From the NCBI GenBank assembly GCA_030432505.1, contig JAUIHA010000070.1, positions 1-5,327 on the forward strand: DNA of 5,327 nucleotides, given 5' to 3'. Position 1 is the first letter of the stretch, and the number at the start of each line of letters is the position of its first letter. Source of the DNA: a bacterium (GTDB lineage: Bacteria > Babelota > Babeliae > Babelales > RVW-14). Under the pieces are notes generated by a model. The model was not told where the DNA came from and did not search any database. It saw nothing but the letters and a program-made list of their open reading frames with translations. This document shows, in pieces, positions 1 to 5,327 of this stretch. The position numbers were made by a program, and so were the translations under genes.

Positions 1-101
1 CGAAAAATATGGGTACATAGTTTTGTGAGTGAGTGCATTGTAAGGTTGTATTCAGCAGTGTAATTACCATAAACAAGCACTTTTTGACGAGCATCTCCCA
101 T
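1..101 (-). CDS. Possible 5' fragment of an unidentified gene, running off the left edge
   Basis: On the minus strand a frame is open from an ATG at 101-99 to the window edge (33 codons, beginning MGDARQKVLVYGNY). An in-frame TTG at 116-114 is an alternative start, and an in-frame TAA lies just upstream of it. I do not recognise the peptide. No well-spaced Shine-Dalgarno site is visible; the only purine run (GGGGA) abuts the ATG. If real, the gene would be divergent from the aldolase gene. Two plus-strand frames are also open at the edge and could be the tail of an upstream gene (stops at 26-28 and 61-63), so the assignment is weak and chance is a fair alternative. Confidence 0.2.
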   Translation of the reverse strand, partial: MGDARQKVLVYGNYTAEYNLTMHSLTKLCTHIF

Positions 102-230
102 TCCCCAAAGTAGCAAGGTTGATTAACAAGGAACTTATTAAATTCATGACAAGCAGCTATTTTTTTCGCTAGAGTAGTTAAGCGTCTTCTGTTTCAAGAA
201 GTCAATGAATTGTTCAAGCGAAAAGGATGT
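102..230. other. Intergenic stretch upstream of the aldolase gene
   Basis: I see no RNA gene, repeat or convincing promoter here. TTGACG at 85-90 and TTGATT at 119-124 resemble -35 boxes, but neither has a good -10 hexamer at 16-18 bp. The aldolase promoter is probably in this stretch but cannot be fixed by eye. Confidence 0.3.
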
Positions 231-235
231 AGAGG
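231..235 (+). promoter_or_regulatory. Shine-Dalgarno site selecting the aldolase start
   Basis: AGAGG lies 5 nt before the ATG at 241. The alternative in-frame ATG at 205 is preceded only by a weaker AAGAAG. This favours 241 as the start and makes the 12 extra codons (205-240) more likely leader than protein. Confidence 0.55.
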
Positions 236-240
236 ATATC

Positions 241-1173
241 ATGTATACAGAATTAAAGAAGATTTTTGAGGAAAAAAAGTTACGCGTACCCCTTACCGTT
301 CCAGAAGAATTTCATGAGGAGTATCGCAAAAATTATCTGAATGCTACTGCATCTTCCGGACGCTTATTCCTTTTTGCCGGAGACCAAAAAATAGAACATT
401 TGAATGAAGATTTTTATGGTGCAGGTATTCATGAACAGTCCGCAATACCAAAACACCTTTTTGAAATTGCCTCACAAGCACGCATTGGTGCCTTTGCAAC
501 ACAGCTTGGCTTGATTGCGCGCTATGCCGATGACCACCGGGATGTGAACTATATTGTAAAAATGAACAGCAAAACAAATTTAGTGCCTACAAGTATTAAA
601 GATCCGTATAGTGGGTTGCTTTCAACTATTGATCAGGTGGTGCAGTTTAAAAATCGTACCGGGCTTTCAATTGTTGGTATTGGCTACACATTGTATCTTG
701 GTAGTAAGCATGAAGCATGCATGTTAGAGCAAGTGAGTAAACTGATTTATGAAGCGCATCAGCATGGTTTGATTGTGGTGCTGTGGATGTATCCTCGTGG
801 TGAAGCGGTGACAGACGAAACGCACGAAAATATTATTGCTGGTGCTGCTGGTGTGGGCGTGAGTCTTGGTGCAGACTTTGTAAAAGTGAATCAGCCAAAA
901 GCAAAAAATGGTTTTGATGTAGCTGAAAAATTAAAGCAGGCGACGTATGCTGCAGGGCGTACCGGTATTATTTGTTCTGGTGGTTCTCGAAAAGATAAGG
1001 AGCAATTTTTGGATGATTTATACCATCAAATTCATACTGGGCGTACACGTGGTGCTGCCATTGGGCGTAATATTCATCAACGCCCGCTTGATGAGGCGGT
1101 AAAATTTTGTGCGGCTATTGCGACCATTATTATGGATGATAAAGATGTTGAGTGTGCCAAAAAACTGTTGTAG
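241..1173 (+). CDS. DhnA-type class I fructose-bisphosphate aldolase family protein
   Basis: This is a (beta/alpha)8-barrel Schiff-base aldolase of the DhnA/FbaB/LsrF (DeoC/LacD-like) family, 310 residues from the ATG at 241 (322 from 205). The probable reaction is cleavage or formation of fructose 1,6-bisphosphate in the cytoplasm, using dihydroxyacetone phosphate and glyceraldehyde 3-phosphate. Motifs in order: GDQKIEH at 47-53 (strand-1 Asp), WMYPRG at 182-187 with Tyr184 as the expected proton shuttle, ADFVKVNQP at 211-219 with Lys215 as the expected Schiff-base lysine, GGSRKD at 247-252 (phosphate binding) and GAAIGRNIHQR at 271-281. The Tyr-to-Lys spacing is 31, which from memory matches the archaeal enzymes (Tyr146/Lys177 in Thermoproteus tenax). 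The family also includes enzymes acting on other keto-sugar phosphates (LsrF, archaeal ADH synthase), so the substrate is less sure than the family. The gene ends with tandem in-frame TAG TAG stops. It stands alone, about 400 bp before the next gene, and no clear intrinsic terminator follows. Confidence 0.9.
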   Translation: MYTELKKIFEEKKLRVPLTVPEEFHEEYRKNYLNATASSGRLFLFAGDQKIEHLNEDFYGAGIHEQSAIPKHLFEIASQARIGAFATQLGLIARYADDHRDVNYIVKMNSKTNLVPTSIKDPYSGLLSTIDQVVQFKNRTGLSIVGIGYTLYLGSKHEACMLEQVSKLIYEAHQHGLIVVLWMYPRGEAVTDETHENIIAGAAGVGVSLGADFVKVNQPKAKNGFDVAEKLKQATYAAGRTGIICSGGSRKDKEQFLDDLYHQIHTGRTRGAAIGRNIHQRPLDEAVKFCAAIATIIMDDKDVECAKKLL

Positions 1174-1246
1174 TAGACTGTATCCTTAGAGTGGCTCTCA
1201 ACAATCAAAGTCTAATCAATTTTAGTGTGGGTCACGTATACTCTGG

Positions 1247-1275
1247 ACGTCACCCCGGGCTCGGATCCGGGGTCC
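1247..1275. repeat. G+C-rich palindromic intergenic repeat, element 1
   Basis: ACCCCGG (1252-1258) pairs perfectly with CCGGGGT (1267-1273) around an 8-nt loop, and flanking GGA/TCC can extend the stem past a bulge. The pattern GTCAcCCCGGGCTCG...CCGGGG-TCCA resembles, from memory, the GTCAtCCCGGG...GATCC intergenic repeats of many host-associated bacteria. It has no T-tract, so it looks like a dispersed repeat rather than an intrinsic terminator. Only one copy is in the window, so repetition is inferred. Confidence 0.55.
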
Positions 1276-1318
1276 AAATGTTATTCTTTATTTTTAAATG
1301 AATTATATTTGGATGCTG

Positions 1319-1370
1319 ACCTGTCCTCCGAAGCCACCTGGGCGTAGGGGGAATCAAGTTCAGTATGACA
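1319..1370. repeat. G+C-rich palindromic intergenic repeat, element 2
   Basis: The 12-nt arm at 1324-1335 (TCCTCCGAAGCC) pairs with 1341-1352 (GGCGTAGGGGGA) around a 5-nt loop, with two mismatches and one G-T pair. The right flank, AATCAAGTTCAGTATGACA, is on the other strand TGTCATACTGAACTTGATT, close to the TGTCATcCTGAACTTG motif common in dispersed intergenic repeats (from memory). Together with element 1 it may form a composite unit bounded by GTCA (1249-1252) and TGAC (1366-1369). No second copy is in the window. Confidence 0.55.
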
Positions 1371-1454
1371 TTTGTAACTGTAAATAAGATTTATGTTTTA
1401 TGATCTTTTGTAATTTGGATTTCAGTTTTTATAATTTATCTTTTTTTAAGCATT

Positions 1455-1491
1455 CATTCTCAGGTGCACTCGAAGAGTCCCTCGAAGGATG
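1455..1491. repeat. Imperfect palindromic repeat, element 3
   Basis: The outer arms CATTCT (1455-1460) and AGGATG (1486-1491) pair with one G-T, and the inner arms ACTC (1468-1471) and GAGT (1475-1478) pair around GAA. CTCGAAG occurs twice (1469-1475 and 1481-1487). The layout CATTCT-CAGG...CTCGAAGGATGG resembles a widespread bacterial intergenic palindrome with TCATTCTGAGGA and CTCGAAGGATG ends (from memory), here degenerate. It has no coding content and lies about 80 bp before the LOG-family start. Confidence 0.4.
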
Positions 1492-1555
1492 GCCAAAAAC
1501 TTTATTTAGTGTAGCGTCTTTTGCTATTCTCCACCTATAAGTTGAAAATTCATTC

Positions 1556-1569
1556 AGGGGGGACAGGAG
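1556..1569 (+). promoter_or_regulatory. Ribosome binding region of the LOG-family gene, with two candidate Shine-Dalgarno sites
   Basis: AGGGGGGA (1556-1563) has suitable spacing to the ATG at 1570. A second, better-matching AGGAG (1565-1569) touches that ATG directly and would be too close to serve it. An in-frame TTG at 1573 is 3 nt from the second site. The ATG at 1570 is the simpler choice. Confidence 0.45.
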
Positions 1570-2259
1570 ATGTTGCAACGTTTGAAGCATTACTTTGATT
1601 TTTTATGGAGCCTTGCAGGACTCAATGTCCGTTTAATGTATGGGATGTGGAAACTTACAAAGTTGCCGCAACCAGCAATTACTATTTTTGGAGGAGCGCG
1701 TATTGAGCCAGATGGTAAACACGCCAAGCAAGCAAAAGAACTTGCTAAGAGGTTGGCGGGAGAAGGAGTTTCAATTATTACCGGTGGTGGCCCTGGCATT
1801 ATGGAGGCTGCAAATCAAGGAGCGTATGAACATTTAAAAGAATGTGATCTGGGTGAGGGTGCGCGTTGTAAGCCGGTTATGTCAGCAGGAGTGAGCCTTG
1901 TCCGTTTGAATAAAGAAAAGGCAAATCCATTTGTGCAAGAAAACATTGTTATGGAATATTTCTTTGCACGTAAGTGGTTATTAGTTCGGTATTCAATAGG
2001 TTTTGTTATTTTTCCTGGTGGTTTTGGTACGATGGATGAATTGTTTGAAATCATTACCTTAGCGCAAACACAGCGTATGCAACGGGCGCCAATTATTTTA
2101 ATGGATACAAATTTTTGGCAACCGCTTGTTGAGTGGATTGAAACTCGAGCGCTTAAAGAAGGCTTGATTGGTCAAGAAGATGTAAAACTTATCAAAGTAC
2201 TTGATGATGTTGAAGAAGCATTCAAAATTCTACGAGATTATTGTGCGCAGTGCCAATAA
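1570..2259 (+). CDS. LOG-family (TIGR00730-type) nucleotide phosphoribohydrolase, 229 aa
   Basis: This is a Rossmann-fold protein of the Lonely Guy (LOG) / formerly 'lysine decarboxylase' family. Characterised members hydrolyse the N-glycosidic bond of cytokinin riboside 5'-monophosphates or AMP-like nucleotides to release base and ribose 5-phosphate. Visible motifs: a first strand ITIFGGAR at 37-44, the nucleotide loop GGGPGIMEAAN at 72-82, Arg134-Lys135 in the position of the family's catalytic arginine, and the signature PGGFGTMDE at 149-157 with Glu157 as the expected catalytic acid. All key residues are present. Residues 1-30 form an extra N-terminal stretch rich in hydrophobic and aromatic residues before the Rossmann core. 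The protein is expected in the cytoplasm. It converges with the secretin gene across a shared terminator and is not in an operon within this window. In a non-plant bacterium the role is more likely nucleotide salvage or housekeeping than cytokinin signalling; that is inference. Confidence 0.88.
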   Translation: MLQRLKHYFDFLWSLAGLNVRLMYGMWKLTKLPQPAITIFGGARIEPDGKHAKQAKELAKRLAGEGVSIITGGGPGIMEAANQGAYEHLKECDLGEGARCKPVMSAGVSLVRLNKEKANPFVQENIVMEYFFARKWLLVRYSIGFVIFPGGFGTMDELFEIITLAQTQRMQRAPIILMDTNFWQPLVEWIETRALKEGLIGQEDVKLIKVLDDVEEAFKILRDYCAQCQ

Positions 2260-2260
2260 A

Positions 2261-2292
2261 AAATAAGCTCGGAACTAAATCCGAGCTTATTT
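2261..2292. terminator. Bidirectional intrinsic terminator between convergent genes
   Basis: The arm at 2261-2272 (AAATAAGCTCGG) pairs perfectly over 12 bp with 2281-2292 (CCGAGCTTATTT) around the 8-nt loop AACTAAAT. On the minus strand the stem runs into six Us (complement of A2258-2263); on the plus strand it is followed by TTTCTACTTTCTTT. It lies 1 nt after the LOG-family stop and 9 nt after the secretin stop, so it can end both transcripts. The A run overlaps the LOG-family stop codon. Confidence 0.88.
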
Positions 2293-2301
2293 CTACTTTC
2301 T

Positions 2302-4749
2302 TTATGTTCTACGTGTGCGACGTTTTAGTTTTGATATACCATTTTTTATTGACTCAGCGCCTCTGAAATATGGATCCCGTCTTATATTTACTGAGCGGGG
2401 CTGATTTTTACCGTATGTGAAATCATCAATTGGAGCAAAGCGCCCTTTTGCAACATCGGAAAGTTTTCGTTTGATGCTGTAATTTGAAGGTCTGAAGAAC
2501 CAACGATGAATTGGATCTTTGTCTTTAGCATATAAATCAGCTTTGAGCATTTGGTATTTTGCATAATCAAGTTTTAACTGCGTGTATTCGTCAGGTATTC
2601 CTTGGAACTTAGGTTTAATGATACTTGGACGAATAAATACATACAGATTTTCTTCCGTTTTCTTTTTCGTTTTATTTTTGAAAAGGCTTCCAAGTATTGG
2701 CACATCACCAAGTACCGGTGTTTTATACAAATTGATAGTTTGGTTACTTTTTTTCAATCCACCAAGTACGAGTACCTCACCAGCAAGCAGACTTGTTCTT
2801 GTATCAATGACACGACGAAGAATTTTTGGTGGTGCATCAGGATCAGCAGTTGGTACAAACTCATCAATTTTTGCGTTGATGGTCAGGTTTACTACACCAT
2901 CAGAATTAATGTGCGGTGTTAGTTCAACTTCAGTACCCGCCGTTTTATCAACTTTGGTTGCGACTCGGTTTTCACCTTTTTCTGATTGTTTCAACGGACC
3001 AACAACTTTCCGGGTATCATTTACTTTAACAACACATTTTTGGTGGTTATTGGTAATGACGTAAGGTTGTGCAACTACTTGTGTATTGTCGAGCTTCAGG
3101 ACACTTCTAATGATCGACCAAATATTATTGTCTTTTCCGAGTGTTAAAAATGACGGTGAGCCTTGCCCTAAAATGTCAGGTTTTGCGAGTTCAATAAGAT
3201 TAGTAATCGGTTGTTCTTCAGCTGATGATGATTTACTTCCATCACCATCTCCACTGTCATCACCGTTTTGCGGAACAGAGGAAATCCCAGAAAGCGAATG
3301 CAAGTTGTTAAATTGAAGAATATTGATGCCAAGACCAAGCTGTTTGCCCTCTTTACTTTGGAGTTGTGCACCAAGTTGTTTGTCTTGTGTTTCATCAATA
3401 ATGATTACCATAACCTCAAAGGCAATTTGTGGTTGTGGTTTATCAAGTTTATCAATAAAGCTTTCAATTCTGCGCCAGTCTTCTTGGTTGCAGGCAATAA
3501 TGAGCCTGTTCCCGCCACCTCGGCCTTCTTCGGTGCCTGTTTCAGCAGAAATGGTAACATCTTCAAAGAATTTAAATTTTCCAACAAGCTTGCTTTTGTC
3601 TGTTTTTTGCCCAGCAGGGGGAAGGATAATTTTTTCCACGATTGACCTGATATTTTCTGCTTTAGCATAACGAATTTCTTTAATATGAATTCGTGACTGT
3701 GCAGTACCGAGCGGAACATCAATGTATTTGTAGATAAAGTTGGTGAGGCGGTCAAGATTCTTTTTTGTTCCAAGTAAGATGAGTGAATTTTTCACAACCT
3801 CGGGAATAATTTTTGTTGAAGATGAGAAGTAGTGGGTTTCGGTACGCTTGCCAGCAACGGCAAAACGTAGACCACGCTTTTGTTCTTCACCTAAAATCTC
3901 TCTAAACAAATCTGCTACTTCTTGTGCATTTGCTTCTTGCAGAGGAATAATTTTGATAGCTTCTCGAAGCCCGCCAGAATCAAGCTCTTTAATAATACGC
4001 ATAGCAGCTTTAATGTTGAAACATTTTTCTTTTAAGATGCATGCTTGTAGATCTTCGTTAATTCGAATAGCATCATCACCCCCAAGCATTGAGCTCAAAA
4101 TATTTTGCGCCATTTCAGGCTTAATGTTTTTAAAGAAGTAAACGTAGCGAACAACAAGGTCACTATCCGGAAGGTTTTCTGGCTCGGTTCCCATCTTAGA
4201 TGAGTAAATAGGAATAGGATGCTGAGAAGCATCTTGACTTTGAACTACACGGAATAAGTTATCAACTTTAATGATTGAAAAACCATTCATTTCAAGCAGA
4301 GTGAGCAAAATATTCCATGCGCGTTCAAGGGTAAGTGCACTGCGAGTGGTGAGCGATACTTTGGTATTAGTGAGTTCTTTATGAGGAAGTACGTTAATTT
4401 TTTTACGCCCTGCCAGATAATTTAAAATACTGTCAAGACTCGCATTTTCAAAATTAAGGTAAATATCAGCTTCTGCTGTTTCACCAGGCTTTAACTTTTG
4501 CGTTAGGTGTGGATGCGGCTCAAGTTTTTTCGGCTGCGGGTTAGCATCAAGCGATACGTTTGGCGCGCTATCAGTTGCTTCCTTGTTTGGTTTTGTCTCT
4601 TTTTTACGAGGGGTATTGCCAAGGAGTGTTCGTTTTAAAAGATTCTTTTTCGTTTCAAGTTTTCCACTAATTGTAGAAGGTTTTTCTGCCTGAAGAGACG
4701 GTGTCACGCAAGCAAGGAACAGAAAAAGGGGTAAAGCATTGTATCTCAT
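2302..4749 (-). CDS. GspD-like secretin (type II/III secretion and type IV pilus outer-membrane channel family), 815 aa
   Basis: This is the subunit of a multimeric outer-membrane gated pore that exports folded proteins or pili. Residues 1-21 form a signal peptide with cleavage expected after SLQA; Cys14 lacks a good lipobox. A Lys/Pro-rich linker (about 22-90) leads to an N0 domain (95-172), then N1 (198-258), N2 (263-345) and N3 (353-437). The beta-barrel/gate core spans about 438-711: it starts PQIAFEVMVIIIDET, includes QPYVITNNHQ (561-570) and TEVELTPHINSDG (606-618), and ends with the signature VPILGSLFKNKT...NLYVFIRPSII (683-711). An acidic Gly/Ser/Asp-rich segment (about 496-513) sits in the core. 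A basic tail of about 100 residues (713-815, ending KLKRRTRRT) follows and has no pilotin-type domain that I recognise. Four N domains favour GspD over PilQ, but no other secretion gene is in the window, so the system is uncertain. No Shine-Dalgarno site precedes the ATG. Confidence 0.9.
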   Translation of the reverse strand: MRYNALPLFLFLACVTPSLQAEKPSTISGKLETKKNLLKRTLLGNTPRKKETKPNKEATDSAPNVSLDANPQPKKLEPHPHLTQKLKPGETAEADIYLNFENASLDSILNYLAGRKKINVLPHKELTNTKVSLTTRSALTLERAWNILLTLLEMNGFSIIKVDNLFRVVQSQDASQHPIPIYSSKMGTEPENLPDSDLVVRYVYFFKNIKPEMAQNILSSMLGGDDAIRINEDLQACILKEKCFNIKAAMRIIKELDSGGLREAIKIIPLQEANAQEVADLFREILGEEQKRGLRFAVAGKRTETHYFSSSTKIIPEVVKNSLILLGTKKNLDRLTNFIYKYIDVPLGTAQSRIHIKEIRYAKAENIRSIVEKIILPPAGQKTDKSKLVGKFKFFEDVTISAETGTEEGRGGGNRLIIACNQEDWRRIESFIDKLDKPQPQIAFEVMVIIIDETQDKQLGAQLQSKEGKQLGLGINILQFNNLHSLSGISSVPQNGDDSGDGDGSKSSSAEEQPITNLIELAKPDILGQGSPSFLTLGKDNNIWSIIRSVLKLDNTQVVAQPYVITNNHQKCVVKVNDTRKVVGPLKQSEKGENRVATKVDKTAGTEVELTPHINSDGVVNLTINAKIDEFVPTADPDAPPKILRRVIDTRTSLLAGEVLVLGGLKKSNQTINLYKTPVLGDVPILGSLFKNKTKKKTEENLYVFIRPSIIKPKFQGIPDEYTQLKLDYAKYQMLKADLYAKDKDPIHRWFFRPSNYSIKRKLSDVAKGRFAPIDDFTYGKNQPRSVNIRRDPYFRGAESIKNGISKLKRRTRRT

Positions 4750-4804
4750 TTTTTATATTAATACTAAAAAATTAAGCGTTACTTCTAATGAAAGTTTTAA
4801 ATAA
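4750..4804. other. Putative junction between bacterial and ciliate-code DNA
   Basis: Base composition drops abruptly just upstream of the secretin start codon. The 50-odd bases hold no Shine-Dalgarno site and no convincing -35/-10 pair for the minus-strand gene, although AT-rich words such as TATTAAT occur. On the plus strand the downstream ciliate-type frame continues upstream through this stretch without a TGA, so the breakpoint cannot be placed exactly. It probably lies between the secretin ATG and about 4805. A native AT-rich bacterial promoter followed by the junction is also possible. Confidence 0.5.
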
Positions 4805-5327
4805 ATGATTAGAAAAAAAGAGTCAATGAGATCAGAATTTTCAAGCTAAACTCCAAATATTAAAAGAAACTTTTTAGAAGATTTATAAATAAATGAAAAT
4901 CAGTAAAACATTCTTTTTTAGAAAAAAGTAGTTTTTTTTAGTGAAATAGAAGAAAAAGATGCATCCGAGGGATTTTAGAGTCATTCTGAATAATCTTAAT
5001 TCCCTCATAATTTTCATGATTAAAAACAAAAAATTATTGAAAACTATTTATTCAAAAAATAATAAAAAATGGAAATTATCTAAATAGATTCTGAAACAAA
5101 TAAAATAATAAAAGAAAGTAATCCTTACAATTTCAATTCTTTGTTGAAAGATTTGAATTTTAAAAAAATTGATGAAATTAATGAAAAAAAACTTCCTTAA
5201 CTTTTAAATAACTTAAAAGAATTAAATTTTATCGTCCCTTTGGCCGAAAAATCTAAAAAAAAAAATACCAATAAATTAAAAGATAATTTAGAGCAATTTT
5301 TCGAAACATTTGAAATAAATAATGATC
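4805..5327 (+). CDS. Ciliate-code (UAA/UAG = Gln) protein-coding fragment, 3' end beyond the window
   Basis: The standard code shows no meaningful gene here. In the frame of the ATG at 4805, however, 174 codons run to the edge with 10 TAA, 2 TAG and no TGA, while 15 TGA triplets occur out of frame on the same strand. G is strongly enriched at first codon positions (GAA, GAT, GAG) along the whole length, and all three arginines are AGA. With UAR as glutamine, TAA is the main Gln codon (10, against 2 TAG, 2 CAA and 1 CAG), as in ciliate nuclear genes. The product begins MIRKKESMRSEFSSQ, is hydrophilic and rich in Lys, Asn, Glu and Gln, and has a probably helical segment around 112-145 (LLKDLNFKKIDEINEK, then QLLNNLKELNF). 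No domain is recognised. The start is uncertain: the frame is also open upstream without TGA, and ATG 4826 is an alternative. A bacterial pseudogene is the main alternative, but it would need 12 nonsense changes, none TGA, and no frameshift. Confidence 0.72.

Larger units (their letters stand above)
1174..1569. other. Non-coding intergenic region carrying three palindromic repeats
   Basis: No gene is supported in these 396 bases. Two G+C-rich islands (about 1247-1275 and 1319-1370) and a third hairpin segment (1455-1491) stand out from AT-rich spacer and are listed separately. A TATAAG at 1536-1541 could be a -10 element for the LOG-family gene, but no good -35 box lies 17 bp upstream of it. 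A small AGAG/CTCT hairpin near 1190 has no T-tract and is a poor terminator. Confidence 0.6.

Noticed and set aside
84..130. Sigma-70-like promoter for the aldolase
   Set aside because: The TTGACG and TTGATT words lack acceptable -10 partners at proper spacing.
1252..1273. Hairpin as an intrinsic terminator for the aldolase
   Set aside because: It lies about 80 bp after the stop and has no following T-tract; it fits a dispersed repeat better.
2582..3064. Plus-strand open frame of 160 codons opposite the secretin
   Set aside because: It is antisense to the clearly conserved secretin core, has no family motif and no independent support.
3268..3670. Two overlapping plus-strand frames of 115-125 codons
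   Set aside because: Both are shadows of the secretin gene on the other strand; they overlap each other and have no recognisable motifs.
4903..4921. A 19-nt GTA...TAG segment resembling a tiny ciliate intron
   Set aside because: Removing it shifts the reading frame away from the one with coding bias on both sides, and reading through gives a sensible peptide. It should be revisited if transcript data exist.
4930..4942. A second mini-intron-like GT(T)n-AG run
   Set aside because: At about 13-14 nt it is shorter than known introns of UAR-recoding ciliates, and it reads through in frame.
4959..5087. A 42-codon standard-code frame beginning MHPRDFRVILNN in the AT-rich region
   Set aside because: G falls mostly at its third codon positions, against the trend of AT-rich coding DNA, while the overlapping ciliate-code frame has G at first positions throughout. 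It is probably a by-product of that frame.
4750..5327. AT-rich non-coding bacterial region or origin-like sequence
   Set aside because: I see no DnaA-box-like repeats or iterons, and the single-frame exclusion of TGA with first-position G enrichment is a coding signal that non-coding DNA should not show.

Overview
The window joins two kinds of DNA. Positions 1 to about 4750 look bacterial: moderate G+C, compact genes read in the standard code, Shine-Dalgarno sites in front of two genes, and an intrinsic terminator. The gene set (DhnA-type class I aldolase, LOG-family nucleotide hydrolase, GspD-like secretin) points to a diderm bacterium. G+C-rich palindromic repeats between genes, as seen in several host-associated lineages, would fit an intracellular bacterium such as Dependentiae/TM6. 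That placement is a guess from gene style, not a demonstrated assignment.

Layout: 1-204 holds no convincing gene; a minus-strand frame is open to the left edge. 241-1173 (+) encodes the aldolase with its Schiff-base lysine and catalytic tyrosine. 1174-1569 is non-coding and carries three different G+C-rich hairpin repeats. 1570-2259 (+) encodes the LOG-family protein. A perfect 12-bp bidirectional terminator (2261-2292) separates it from the convergent secretin gene (2302-4749, minus), an 815-residue outer-membrane pore subunit with signal peptide, N0-N3 domains, secretin core and a basic C-terminal tail. The three bacterial genes do not form an obvious pathway or operon.

From about 4750 to the right edge the DNA changes sharply to roughly 20% G+C. 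In the standard code it looks empty. One plus-strand frame (4805-5327, open at the 3' side) contains 10 TAA and 2 TAG codons but no TGA, although TGA occurs 15 times on that strand. G is concentrated at first codon positions along the whole frame. Read with UAA/UAG as glutamine, it is a continuous hydrophilic 174-residue protein fragment of the kind found in ciliates. The bacterial genes end in TAG or TAA, so the same genome should not use this code. The best explanation is a bacterium-protist junction: either a chimeric assembly or amplification product from a bacterium living in or with a ciliate-like host, or, less likely, a true integration. This is the most important observation in the window.
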